From Streptomyces ambofaciens ATCC 23877 (GTDB taxonomy: Bacteria; Actinomycetota; Actinomycetes; Streptomycetales; Streptomycetaceae), in assembly GCF_001267885.1 (NCBI RefSeq), contig NZ_CP012382.1, forward strand, positions 5,939,001 to 6,003,000: a stretch of DNA of 64,000 bases, given 5' to 3'. Numbering within the stretch: the first letter of the stretch is position 1; every line of letters starts with the position of its first letter. The notes beneath the pieces were generated by a model. It saw only the letters and a program-made list of their open reading frames with translations, made no database searches and was not told where the DNA came from. Shown here one piece after another: positions 36,242 through 44,569 of the stretch. A program made the translations under genes and the position numbers.

Positions 36242-37405
36242 ATGACCTTACGCACGCTTCGACCCGCCGGCGCGGCGCCCCCCGTGGGTCCCGCCGCGCG
36301 GCACGACTTCGACTCGCTCGTCTCCGACGCATGTGCGGAGTTACTCGGTTCGCTCCGCCGGGCGGACCAGCGCAGAAGAGGTGAGCAGTACATACGCGGG
36401 CTGCTCACGGCACAGGGACGCAAGACCGCCCGGAACCTCGCCGCCTTCGTCGGAGAGGGCGCGGCGGAACAGAGCCTGCACCACTTCGTCGCCGGGTCGA
36501 CCTGGGACTGGGGCGAGGTGCGGGCCGCGCTGGCCCGCTACGTGGACGACAGGCTGACCCCCGACGCCTGGGTGATCTGGCCGATGGTGGTCTCCAAGGC
36601 GGGGGTGCGCTCCGTCGGGGTGAGCCGGCGCTTCGTCTCCGACCTGGGCCGGGTGGTGAGCTGCCAGCAGAGTCACGGGCTGTGGCTGGCCTCGGGCACG
36701 ACGGCCGCCCCGGTCAGCTGGCGCCTGACGCTGGGCGGCGGCCGGAGCGGGGAGGGCACACCCCGGCACCCCGGCGCACCCGGTGAGGAGGAGAACATCG
36801 TCCGCCTGGTGGCCGAAGCCGCTCAGGCCAACCGCTCCTTGGCCCGCCCCGTGGTGATGGACGCACGCGCGGCCGTGCTGCCACGACTGGTGCGAGGGCT
36901 CGGTCTCGCGGGCCTGCCCTTCATGGTGCGGGTGGGCGGGAACCTCCGGCTGGCCTCGGCGAGCGGCCGCGGCCCGGTGGACCACCACACGGGGACCACC
37001 TCGGCCCAGCAGTTGATGGAGCAGCTCAAGCGGTTGAGCCGCCCCGTGGAGTTGCGGGGCTCCCTCAGCCTCGTCGCCCCGCACCCCGTCGTCCTGCCGG
37101 GTGTGGTCCCGAGGCGGACGCTGACGCTGCTGGGGGTGTGGCGGGGCAACCGCCGGCGCCCCGCCGACCTGTGGCTGACCGACCTCACGTCCTGGGACCG
37201 CGGCGCCCTGCTGCGGCTGGCGATGCTCACCGAACAGGTCGACGCCGACTTCGACCGGGTGAGCGTGGGCGTGGGCATGCGCGACTTCGAAGGACGGTCG
37301 TTCCAGGGCTGGCACCGGCACGTGACCCTGGCGTCCATCGCCCACACGCTGCGGCTGGCGCAGCCCTCCGCGCGCGGCGACCTCGGTGGGGCGACGGCGG
37401 TGTGA
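36242..37405 (+). CDS. srm40: TylR/AcyB2-like cluster activator with IS701-transposase fold
   Basis: A 387-residue protein whose layout follows IS701-family transposases. RSVGVSRRFVSDLGRVVSCQ and SHGLWLAS...VSWRLTL match the first catalytic region. VVMDARAAVLPRLVRGLG keeps the second Asp, and DFEGRSFQGWHRHVTLASIAH keeps the Glu. Where active members read VIDDTGFPK this one has VIWPMVVSK (111-119), so the first Asp pair is lost. It is probably a regulator rather than a mobile element. Its place beside the mycarose genes fits Srm40 of the spiramycin cluster, a TylR/AcyB2 homologue (symbol by remembered gene order). Codons 3 and 34 are TTA, implying bldA control. The ATG follows GAGGA. Confidence 0.65.
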   Translation: MTLRTLRPAGAAPPVGPAARHDFDSLVSDACAELLGSLRRADQRRRGEQYIRGLLTAQGRKTARNLAAFVGEGAAEQSLHHFVAGSTWDWGEVRAALARYVDDRLTPDAWVIWPMVVSKAGVRSVGVSRRFVSDLGRVVSCQQSHGLWLASGTTAAPVSWRLTLGGGRSGEGTPRHPGAPGEEENIVRLVAEAAQANRSLARPVVMDARAAVLPRLVRGLGLAGLPFMVRVGGNLRLASASGRGPVDHHTGTTSAQQLMEQLKRLSRPVELRGSLSLVAPHPVVLPGVVPRRTLTLLGVWRGNRRRPADLWLTDLTSWDRGALLRLAMLTEQVDADFDRVSVGVGMRDFEGRSFQGWHRHVTLASIAHTLRLAQPSARGDLGGATAV

Positions 37406-37415
37406 CCCCGCCCCG

Positions 37416-37462
37416 CCCCGTCGCGGTCGGCCGGCCCGCCCGCCCGGCCGGCCGCGACGGGG
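37416..37462 (+). terminator. Terminator of the activator gene
   Basis: The 19-base arms 37416-37434 and 37444-37462 pair with a single G-U mismatch around a nine-base loop, starting 11 bases after the stop codon. Confidence 0.8.
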
Positions 37463-37539
37463 GAGGAGCGTACGGGAGGGACGGCCGTCGCATGCGGACG
37501 TTCGCTTTCATCGGAACGGCCGTCCCGGTACCGGAAAAA

Positions 37540-37578
37540 GCGGAAAGGGCCGCAGCCTGTTTCTGCGGCCCTTTCCGC
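37540..37578. terminator. Second terminator facing the convergent epimerase gene
   Basis: Perfect 16-bp arms GCGGAAAGGGCCGCAG / CTGCGGCCCTTTCCGC with a CCTGTTT loop. With the preceding hairpin it insulates the activator gene from the minus-strand sugar genes. Confidence 0.8.
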
Positions 37579-37668
37579 TCCTCGGACGCGCTCCGTCCAC
37601 GGTTCGGGAAATCGAGTTCGGATTCGCGTCGGATTCGCGTCGGATGCGCGGCGGTCGTGTCCGTCGCG

Positions 37669-38289
37669 TCAGAGCCGAGTCCGGTCGGGAGGGGCGGGCA
37701 CGGACGTGCGCACCCGTAAGCAGTCCTCGTACGTGGGCAGAATTCCCGCCGCCGCGGCCGCCCGCAGGGACGGCGCCGCCGCGTCCCGGGCGGAGCGGAC
37801 GGGATCCCCGGTCAGTCCCCACGGCAGGCCGAGTTCGGGGTCCAGGGCGTCCACGTCGATGACCATGCCCGGGACGTACTCCTCGGTGCACAGGTAGTTC
37901 ATGCATGTGTCGTCCGCGAGGGCCACGTAGCCCAGGCCGATGCCGTCCGGCAGGTAGAGCGCGGTGCCCGACGGGGCATCCTGCCGCACCGCCTCGTACC
38001 GTCCGAAGCCCGGTGACCCGACCCTCATGTCGACCACCATAGTCAGCGCCGCACCCCGCACACAGGTGAGGATCTTGGCCTGGCCCGGCGGCAGGGTGGT
38101 GGCGTGCAGGCCGCGCAGTACGTTGCGCCCGGAGACGGTGCAGTGGACCTGCCGGACCTCGACCGAGTGCCCGACGGCGGCCTCCAGCGGCCCGCGGCGC
38201 ACCGCTTCGTAGAACCGGCCCCGGTGGTCCGGCAGCGGTTCCGGATCGATGCGGAACACGTCGGGCACTGCTGTTTCGGTGATGAGCAT
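37669..38289 (-). CDS. dTDP-4-keto-6-deoxyhexose 5-(3,5-)epimerase, RmlC family
   Basis: A 206-residue cupin of the RmlC family. DHRGRFYEAV, VRQVHCTVSGRNVLRGLHA (catalytic His) and GTALYLPDGIGLGYVALAD are all family motifs. In macrolide pathways the TylCVII-type enzyme epimerises C-5 to give L-mycarose precursors. It lies 50 bases downstream of the glycosyltransferase at 38339 on the same strand, as for srm38/mycarose genes. Codon 191 is TTA (minus strand, 37717-37719), rare in this genome. Regiochemistry (3,5 or 5 only) cannot be read from sequence. Confidence 0.85.
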   Translation of the reverse strand: MLITETAVPDVFRIDPEPLPDHRGRFYEAVRRGPLEAAVGHSVEVRQVHCTVSGRNVLRGLHATTLPPGQAKILTCVRGAALTMVVDMRVGSPGFGRYEAVRQDAPSGTALYLPDGIGLGYVALADDTCMNYLCTEEYVPGMVIDVDALDPELGLPWGLTGDPVRSARDAAAPSLRAAAAAGILPTYEDCLRVRTSVPAPPDRTRL

Positions 38290-38338
38290 GGGGCGATCCC
38301 GCCGTTCGGAAGGTGAACGCGTGTCGGGCGCGGACGTC

Positions 38339-39556
38339 TCAGCCCACCCGGGGCAGCAGTCCCTCGATCGCGTCGGCCGCCGCGGGCGCCCCGCCGGCCG
38401 CCCTGATCTGCTCCCGGAACCCGCGCATGTTCCCCGGGATCGCGGAGTCCGCCAGCACCCGCCGTACCGTGGCACGCAGGGACTCGGCCGTCAGCTCCGA
38501 GTTCAGCAGCTGGTCGCCCAGGCCCAGTTCGACGATCCGCCGCGCGGTGGCCCGGGGCTCCGGCATCACCGGGATCGCCACCACCGGCACACCGTGCGAG
38601 AACACCTCCATGGCGGTGCTCATCCCACCGTGGTTCACCACCACCGCCGTGTGCGGCAGGACGTCGCGCAGCGACACGAAGTCGGTCACCCGGACATTGC
38701 CGGGAAGCGGGCCCAGGTCGGCCGCGGGCACCCCGCCGCCCAGCACCAGAAGCACGTTCCAGGGCTCGTCGCCGAACGCCTCCAGGCAGGTGCGGAAGAA
38801 GTCCGGCCGGTCGTTGTACAGGGTTCCGAGACTCACCAGCACCAGGGGCCGGCCGTCGTCGTCCCCCGGCCTCCACTCGCCGTGGAACGCGGTGCGGGGC
38901 GGGCAGGGGCCGACGAAGTGGTGCTGTGCGTCGAAGGTCTCGCCCGCGTACTGGAACGAGCGGGGCATGTACAGCAGGGCCGGACCGCCGTGCAGGACCC
39001 CGGTGAAGCCGGCCAGGTCGTGCTCGACGCCCTGCTCCTCCAGCAGCCGCTCGATCCGCGCGAGCAGCTTGTGCAGCTCGGGGTCGTCCGGCGGCTCGGC
39101 CGAGTCGACCGGCGGATGCAGCGACCAGTGTTCGTTGGCGGCATAGGTCGGAGTGCTGCGGATGACCGGGATGCCCCACCGGTCCGCCAGCAGCCGTCCC
39201 GTCCACAGCGACGACGGATCGTTGACGACGACGTCGGGCCGGTCCCCGGCGAAGTGCCTCTCCAGCGGTTCCATGGTCTGCACCGTCATGTCCAGCAGCC
39301 ACTCCAGGACCCGGACGAACTCGTCCTCGTCCGTGTACTCGTCCGCGTCCTGCCGCGGCACCATCTGGTCCAGGAACCGTTGCCTGTCCACCGGATAGGT
39401 GACCACCTCGGCGCCGATCAGCCGGGCCCGCTCGGCGAGGTCCTCGGACAGCGCGAACGTCACCCGGTGGCCGCGCGCGACCAGTTCCTCGGCGACTCCC
39501 AGGGTCGGATTCACATGCCCGGCAACCGGAAGGATGAAGAATGCGATATGAGCCAT
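38339..39556 (-). CDS. srm38: MGT-type glycosyltransferase, probable mycarosyltransferase
   Basis: A 405-residue GT-B enzyme. The N-terminal MAHIAFFILPVAGHVNPTLGVAEEL has the acceptor-site HVNPTL motif. The C-terminal donor site has LVSLGTLYNDRPDFF and VVVNHGGMSTAMEVFSHGVPVV (HGG...E). This is the macrolide glycosyltransferase (MGT/OleD-like) branch, to which TylCV-type mycarosyltransferases are also similar. Position beside the epimerase, and remembered order relative to srm28/srm29, point to Srm38. A self-resistance role (acceptor inactivation) is an alternative. It is divergent from the extender-unit operon. Confidence 0.75.
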   Translation of the reverse strand: MAHIAFFILPVAGHVNPTLGVAEELVARGHRVTFALSEDLAERARLIGAEVVTYPVDRQRFLDQMVPRQDADEYTDEDEFVRVLEWLLDMTVQTMEPLERHFAGDRPDVVVNDPSSLWTGRLLADRWGIPVIRSTPTYAANEHWSLHPPVDSAEPPDDPELHKLLARIERLLEEQGVEHDLAGFTGVLHGGPALLYMPRSFQYAGETFDAQHHFVGPCPPRTAFHGEWRPGDDDGRPLVLVSLGTLYNDRPDFFRTCLEAFGDEPWNVLLVLGGGVPAADLGPLPGNVRVTDFVSLRDVLPHTAVVVNHGGMSTAMEVFSHGVPVVAIPVMPEPRATARRIVELGLGDQLLNSELTAESLRATVRRVLADSAIPGNMRGFREQIRAAGGAPAAADAIEGLLPRVG

Positions 39557-39716
39557 GTGAAACCCTTCATGCGTCGAGGTCCTTCGAACCGCGGGTCCTT
39601 GACGGACGGCGAGTCAATTCCGCCGTGCGTTCGCCGGGCGCACTTTAAGGACGGAACTCGTAAGCGGACAAGGCCGAGATGACATAGCCTCCGCCCGGCC
39701 TCCCACCGCTTGCTAG

Positions 39717-39729
39717 GTGACAAAGTCAC
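39717..39729. promoter_or_regulatory. Palindrome in the divergent glycosyltransferase/extender promoter region
   Basis: GTGAC-AAA-GTCAC is a perfect 13-base inverted repeat about 77 bases before the 3-hydroxyacyl dehydrogenase gene. It sits in the 249-base divergent region that must contain promoters for both operons. A cluster-regulator site is possible but unproven. Confidence 0.35.
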
Positions 39730-39805
39730 GCCCGGGTGATGGAGCGCGGAAGCGATTCGGGACAGCATTTCGCACAGCCGCCGCCCCCGGGATTCTGGAG
39801 GATCC

Positions 39806-40672
39806 GTGCCCGATTCCAAGGAAAATTCTCCGCTCGTCGTGCTCGGCGCGGGCGTCATGGGCACGGCCATCGCGGCACTCGCCGTCGGACACGGGCACCC
39901 GGTCACACTGGTCGACACCTCCGCCGGGGCGCGCGCGGCCGCCCCCGACGCGGTCGCGCTGCATCTGCGGACGGCCCGGCTGATGGGCGCGCTGCCCCAC
40001 GACCGCCCGCCCGGGGAGCTGACCGTCGAGGAGGCGCCGGCCGCCGTCGCCACCGCGACCGCCGTGATCGAGGCCGTCACCGAGGACCCCGAGCGGAAGG
40101 CCGAGGTGCTGGCGGACCTGGCGTCCGTGGCGCGCCCGGGGACGCTGCTCGTCAGCAACACCTCGGGCGTCCCCATCGACGAGCTGGCCGACGCCGTCCC
40201 CCGCCCCGAGGACCTCGTCGGCGTGCACTTCATGAACCCCGCGTACGTGATCCCCACGGTCGAGGTGGTCCTCGGACCGCGCAGCGGAGAGGCGGCCGCC
40301 CGGGCCACCCGGGACCTGCTGTCCGGCCTGGGCCGCCGGGGCATCGTCGTCGGCGACGGCGCCGGCTTCGTGACCAGCCGCCTGCTGCACCGGATGCTGA
40401 ACGACGCCATCGCGGTGGTGCACGAGGGCCGGGCCACCCCGGAGACCGTGGACGCGCTGATGCGCGACTGCATCGGCCACCGCACCGGACCCCTGGCCAC
40501 GGCCGACCTGATCGGACTGGACAACCTGGCCGACTCGCTGCGGGTGATGCACGAACGGACCGGCGATCCGGCGCTCCGCCCGAGCGAGCTGCTGCTGGAC
40601 AAGGTCCGCCAGGGCCTGCTCGGCCGCAAGAGCGGCCGGGGATTCTACGACTACCAGGAGGCCACGCGATGA
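39806..40672 (+). CDS. 3-hydroxyacyl-ACP dehydrogenase for oxygenated malonyl-ACP (FkbK-like)
   Basis: A 288-residue enzyme of the 3-hydroxyacyl-CoA dehydrogenase family. VVLGAGVMGTAIA binds NAD. GVHFMNPAYVIPTVEVV holds the catalytic His, and the C-terminal domain ends LGRKSGRGFYDY. In methoxymalonyl- and hydroxymalonyl-ACP pathways it oxidises glyceryl-ACP at C-3. The GTG follows GGAGG. Its stop overlaps the ACP start (ATGA). It is first in a five-gene plus-strand operon. Confidence 0.88.
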   Translation: MPDSKENSPLVVLGAGVMGTAIAALAVGHGHPVTLVDTSAGARAAAPDAVALHLRTARLMGALPHDRPPGELTVEEAPAAVATATAVIEAVTEDPERKAEVLADLASVARPGTLLVSNTSGVPIDELADAVPRPEDLVGVHFMNPAYVIPTVEVVLGPRSGEAAARATRDLLSGLGRRGIVVGDGAGFVTSRLLHRMLNDAIAVVHEGRATPETVDALMRDCIGHRTGPLATADLIGLDNLADSLRVMHERTGDPALRPSELLLDKVRQGLLGRKSGRGFYDYQEATR

Positions 40673-40980
40673 CCACGACGTCCGGTCGGCCCGACCCCAC
40701 CGGCACGACCCCCACCGCCGACGAGGTCGCCGGGGAACTGCTCGGGTTCCTCGAGGACCGCACCAAGACCACCTGGGAGCGCGACCAGGACCTGTTCGCC
40801 GTCGGCGGGATGTCCTCGCTGTTCGCCATGCAGCTCGTCGTGCACCTGGAGAAGACCTACGGCATCGTCATCAGCGGCGCCGACCTGATGCTCGACAACT
40901 TCCGCACCGTCGACGCGATGGTCCGGCTGGTCGGACGGCTGGCCGCGCCCGGCGAGGCGACCGGGCACGCAGGTGGCTGA
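40669..40980 (+). CDS. Discrete acyl carrier protein for the extender unit (FkbJ-like)
   Basis: A 103-residue ACP. The phosphopantetheine site is in FAVGGMSSLFAMQLV (Ser50 most likely). The first 20 residues are a Thr/Pro-rich extension. It carries the glyceryl unit while it is oxidised to hydroxymalonyl-ACP. It overlaps its neighbours by 4 and 8 bases, so the set is translationally coupled. Confidence 0.88.
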   Translation: MTTTSGRPDPTGTTPTADEVAGELLGFLEDRTKTTWERDQDLFAVGGMSSLFAMQLVVHLEKTYGIVISGADLMLDNFRTVDAMVRLVGRLAAPGEATGHAGG

Positions 40981-42094
40981 CACCTCCCACGCCGACGGCA
41001 CCGAGGCCGAGGAGCTGTTCACCGCGCTGGTCGGCGACCGGGCGGCCGAGTGGGACCGGACGGGCGAGCTGCCCCTCGGCCTGCTGCACGACCTCGGCTC
41101 CCGGGGCCTGCTGTGCGCACAGGCGCCCGCGGTCCACGGCGGCCTCGGCTGGACCAGCCGGCGCAACGGCGAACTCACCGCGCACGTCGGCGCCCTCTGC
41201 AGCTCGTTGCGGAGCGTCATGACCTCGCAGGGCATGGCCGCCTGGACGCTGCGCCGGCTCGCCGGAGCGGACCAGCAGGCCTCCCTGGTGCCCCGGTTGA
41301 CCGGCGGCGAACTGGCCGCCGTGGCGTTCACCGAGGCCGGCGCCGGCAGCGACCTGTCCGCCCTGCGCACCCGCATCACCTCCGACGGCGACGAAGTCGT
41401 CGTCGACGGCGTCAAGGTGTGGGCGACCAACGCCGCGTACGCGGACCTGCTGGTGGTCTTCGGCCGCACGGAGCAGGGCGCGGGCGCCGTCGTGGTGCCC
41501 GCCTCGGCCCCCGGCGTACGCGTCGAGCGCATCACCGACGCGCACGGCTGCCGCGCGGCCGGACACGCCGACATCCACCTGGACGGGGTCCGGCTGCCGG
41601 CCGACGCCCTGCTCCAGGGCCACGACCGCACCCCCGCCCTGCTGGTCACCACCGCGCTGAGCTACGGCCGGATGTCGGTGGCCTGGGGCTCCCTGGGCAT
41701 CCTGCGCGCCTGCCTGGCCGCCGCCGCACGTCACGCCGGCGGACGGGAGCAGTTCGGCACGCGGCTCTCGGACCACCAGCTCGTCGCCCGGCACCTCGCC
41801 GAACTGTTCGTCGCCGAACAGCACGCCGCCCGGGCGTGCGAGCACGCCAGCGCCCAGTGGGACGAGGGCAGCCCCGACATGGTGGTCGCCGCCGTCCTGG
41901 CCAAGCACGTCGCGGCCACCGGCGCCGCACGCGGGGCCGAACGGGCCGTGCAGGTGCTGGCGTCGGCCGGGGCGCGGGAGGGACACGTCGTCGCACGGGC
42001 GCACCGCGACGCCAAGCTCATGGAGATCATCGAGGGCAGCAACGAGATCTGCGAACTGGTCCTGGCCCGGCACGTGATGTCCGCGGCCGGGTGA
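40973..42094 (+). CDS. Acyl-ACP dehydrogenase of the extender pathway (FkbI-like)
   Basis: A 373-residue FAD-dependent acyl-CoA dehydrogenase homologue: AFTEAGAGSDLSALRTR (FAD/substrate loop), SYGRMSVAWGSLGI, and the C-terminal KLMEIIEGSNEICELVLARHV signature with the catalytic-region Glu. With the 3-hydroxyacyl dehydrogenase it turns glyceryl-ACP into the 2-hydroxymalonyl (aldehyde, then acid) form. The GTG at 40973 overlaps the ACP gene by eight bases. Confidence 0.87.
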   Translation: MADTSHADGTEAEELFTALVGDRAAEWDRTGELPLGLLHDLGSRGLLCAQAPAVHGGLGWTSRRNGELTAHVGALCSSLRSVMTSQGMAAWTLRRLAGADQQASLVPRLTGGELAAVAFTEAGAGSDLSALRTRITSDGDEVVVDGVKVWATNAAYADLLVVFGRTEQGAGAVVVPASAPGVRVERITDAHGCRAAGHADIHLDGVRLPADALLQGHDRTPALLVTTALSYGRMSVAWGSLGILRACLAAAARHAGGREQFGTRLSDHQLVARHLAELFVAEQHAARACEHASAQWDEGSPDMVVAAVLAKHVAATGAARGAERAVQVLASAGAREGHVVARAHRDAKLMEIIEGSNEICELVLARHVMSAAG

Positions 42095-42182
42095 ACCGGC
42101 CCGTGTCCCCGCCGGCCGCGGGCCGCGTACGCCCTGTCGAGGAGTCGCGGTCGCAACCGCCGTATCGAGAGAAGGGAACGAC

Positions 42183-43298
42183 GTGCACCGGGACAACGCC
42201 GCCGAGCCGTTGGTCAAATGCCTGGTCTGGGACCTGGACAACACCCTCTGGCAGGGCACCCTCCTCGAGGAGGACGAGGTCCGGCTCGCCCCGGACGTCC
42301 TGCGGACCATCACCGAGCTGGACGCGCGCGGCATCCTGCAGGCGGTGGCCAGCAAGAACGACCACGATCACGCCTGGGCGAAGCTCGAACAGCTCGGCGT
42401 CGCCGAGTACTTCGTGCTCCCGAGGATCGGCTGGGGCCCGAAGTCGAAGTCGGTCCGCGAGATCGCCGACCGGCTGAACTTCGCGCCGAGCACCCTCGCC
42501 TTCATCGACGACCAGCCCTTCGAACGGGCCGAGGTCACCCACGAACTGCCGGAGGTCCGCACCTACGCCGCCGAGCAGGCGACCCGGCTGACCGGCCTCC
42601 CGGAGTTCAGCCCGGGCACCGTCACCGTCGACTCGACCCGCCGCCGCTCCATGTACCAGGCGTCCTTCCGCCGGGACGCCGAGCGGTCCGACTTCACCGG
42701 ACCCGACGCGGACTTCCTGCGCTCGCTGGACATCCGGATGCGGATCAGCCGCGCCACGCCCCTGGAGCTGTCGCGGGTCGAGGAACTGACCCTGCGCACC
42801 AGCCAGATGAACGCCACCGGAGTGCACTACTCCGAGGACGAGCTGCGCGCCCTCATCGACGACCCCGACCACGAGGTGCTGGTCACCACCGTCACCGATC
42901 GCTTCGGTCCCTACGGCGCGGTCGGCGTCGTGCTGCTGCGGCGCGGCCCCGAGGCCTGGCGGATCAAGCTGCTGGCCACCTCGTGCCGGGTGGTGTCGCT
43001 GGGGGCCGGCACGGTGATCCTGCGCTGGCTGACGGACCAGGCGCACCGGGCCGGGGTGCACCTCGGAGCCGACTTCCGGGCCACCGAACGCAACCGGATG
43101 ATGGAAGTGGCCTACCGCTTCGCCGGATTCACCGACGATCCCTGCCCGTGCCAGGACGCCTCCGCCGCCACCGGCGCGATCGGCCGCCTGCACCTGGTGC
43201 CGTCCCCCCGGCCCGCCCCCGACACCCTCCGTCTGGAAGCTCCCGACCTGGCCACGGGCCGGCGGCGCCCCGGCCAGGATCCCGAAAGGACCCCATGA
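42183..43298 (+). CDS. FkbH-like glyceryl-transferring phosphatase
   Basis: A 371-residue protein. A HAD domain has LVWDLDNTLWQG (nucleophile Asp) and ASKNDHDHAW, then LAFIDDQPFER. A GNAT-like C-terminal domain (about 215-340) has AVGVVLLRRG. FkbH proteins take 1,3-bisphosphoglycerate, dephosphorylate it and load D-glyceryl onto the ACP, the first step to methoxymalonyl-ACP. The GTG follows AGAAGGGA; the gap from the dehydrogenase gene is 88 bases. Its stop overlaps the next start (ATGA). Confidence 0.9.
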   Translation: MHRDNAAEPLVKCLVWDLDNTLWQGTLLEEDEVRLAPDVLRTITELDARGILQAVASKNDHDHAWAKLEQLGVAEYFVLPRIGWGPKSKSVREIADRLNFAPSTLAFIDDQPFERAEVTHELPEVRTYAAEQATRLTGLPEFSPGTVTVDSTRRRSMYQASFRRDAERSDFTGPDADFLRSLDIRMRISRATPLELSRVEELTLRTSQMNATGVHYSEDELRALIDDPDHEVLVTTVTDRFGPYGAVGVVLLRRGPEAWRIKLLATSCRVVSLGAGTVILRWLTDQAHRAGVHLGADFRATERNRMMEVAYRFAGFTDDPCPCQDASAATGAIGRLHLVPSPRPAPDTLRLEAPDLATGRRRPGQDPERTP

Positions 43299-44527
43299 TT
43301 GCCACCGCGTGCCGCGTCTGCGGCAACAAGGAGCTGCTCTCCGTACTCGACCTGGGCGAACAGGCGCTCACCGGGGTGTTCCCGGCCGACCGCGACGAGG
43401 TCGTGCCGTCGGTCCCGCTGGAACTCGTCGCGTGTTCCCCGGCCGGATGCGGCCTCGTGCAACTGCGCCACACCCCCGACCCGGACCTCATGTACGGCGA
43501 GGGCTACGGCTACCGCTCGGGCATCCGGCCCTTCATGGTCGACCACCTGCATGGCAAGGTCGCCGCCGTCCGCCGGCTGGTGGACCTCGGCCCGGACGAC
43601 CTGGTCCTCGACATCGGCAGCAACGACGCCACGCTCCTCAAGGGCTACCCCGCCGACGGCCCGCGACTGGTCGGCATCGACCCGACCGGCGGCAAGTTCC
43701 GCGACCTGTACCCGCCGAACGCCGAGTTGGTCGTGGACTACTTCACCCGCGCGACCTTCGAGAACCGCTTCGGGGCGCGGCGGGCGAAGGCCGTCACCTC
43801 CATCGCGATGTTCTACGACCTGCCGGACCCGCTGCGCTTCATGAGCGACGTCCGCGACGTCCTCGCCGAGGACGGCGTCTGGATGATGGAGCAGAGCTAC
43901 CTGCCCGCCATGCTCGAAGCCGACGCGTACGACATCGTCTGCCACGAGCACCTGGAGTACTACGCGCTGCGCCAGATCGAGTGGATGGCGGAACGCGTCG
44001 GCCTCACCGTCATCCGGGCCGAGCTCACCGAGGTGTACGGCGGCAGCCTGTGCGTCACGCTCGCCAGGACCGGTTCCCGGCACCCGAGGGACGAGGCGGG
44101 CCTGGCCCGCATCCGGGCCGCCGAGGCCGCCGCGGGACTGGACGGCATGGCACCGTTCGAGGCCTTCGCCCGCCGCGTCGCCGACCAGCGGGACGCCCTG
44201 CGCGGCTTCCTGGACCGCTCCCGCCAAGAGGGCCTGCTGACCCTCGGGTACGGCGCCTCCACCAAGGGCAACGTCATCCTCCAGTACTGCGGGATCACCG
44301 AACGGGACCTGCCGTGCATCGGCGAGGTGAGCGAGGAGAAGGCGGGGCGTTTCACCCCCGGGACGGGCATCCCCATCGTGTCCGAGGAGGACGCGAAGGC
44401 GCAGAAGCCGGACCAGTTGCTGGTCCTGCCCTGGATCTACCGGGACGGGTTCGTCGAACGGGAGCGGGAGTTCCTCGACGGCGGCGGCCGACTGGTCTTC
44501 CCGCTGCCCGCGCTCGACGTCGTGTGA
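43295..44527 (+). CDS. NDP-hexose C-methyltransferase (TylCIII/EvaC-like)
   Basis: A 410-residue SAM-dependent enzyme of the zinc-containing sugar C-methyltransferase family. The N-terminal CRVCGNKE plus further Cys residues form the zinc site. LVLDIGSNDATLLKGY is the SAM-binding loop, EHLEYYALRQIEWM holds catalytic His/Glu, and a C-terminal domain contains LGYGASTKGNVILQYC. TylCIII adds the C-3 methyl of L-mycarose. This fits the neighbouring 2,3-reductase, epimerase and 4-ketoreductase. It ends the plus-strand operon. Confidence 0.9.
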   Translation: MIATACRVCGNKELLSVLDLGEQALTGVFPADRDEVVPSVPLELVACSPAGCGLVQLRHTPDPDLMYGEGYGYRSGIRPFMVDHLHGKVAAVRRLVDLGPDDLVLDIGSNDATLLKGYPADGPRLVGIDPTGGKFRDLYPPNAELVVDYFTRATFENRFGARRAKAVTSIAMFYDLPDPLRFMSDVRDVLAEDGVWMMEQSYLPAMLEADAYDIVCHEHLEYYALRQIEWMAERVGLTVIRAELTEVYGGSLCVTLARTGSRHPRDEAGLARIRAAEAAAGLDGMAPFEAFARRVADQRDALRGFLDRSRQEGLLTLGYGASTKGNVILQYCGITERDLPCIGEVSEEKAGRFTPGTGIPIVSEEDAKAQKPDQLLVLPWIYRDGFVEREREFLDGGGRLVFPLPALDVV

Positions 44528-44533
44528 CCGGCG

Positions 44534-44562
44534 GCATCGGCCGGCGTGACGTCGGCCGATGC
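44534..44562. terminator. Bidirectional terminator between C-methyltransferase and aldo/keto reductase genes
   Basis: Perfect 10-bp arms GCATCGGCCG / CGGCCGATGC with a nine-base loop in a 42-base convergent gap. Confidence 0.75.
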
Positions 44563-44569
44563 ACCCCCT

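Noticed and set aside
36242..37405. An active insertion sequence
   Set aside because: The IS701-like protein lacks the first catalytic Asp pair. I saw no terminal inverted repeats or target duplication, and the gene has its own terminator.
39806..44527. Start of a polyketide synthase
   Set aside because: Only a discrete ACP and extender-unit enzymes are present; no KS, AT or KR domain motifs were found anywhere in the window.
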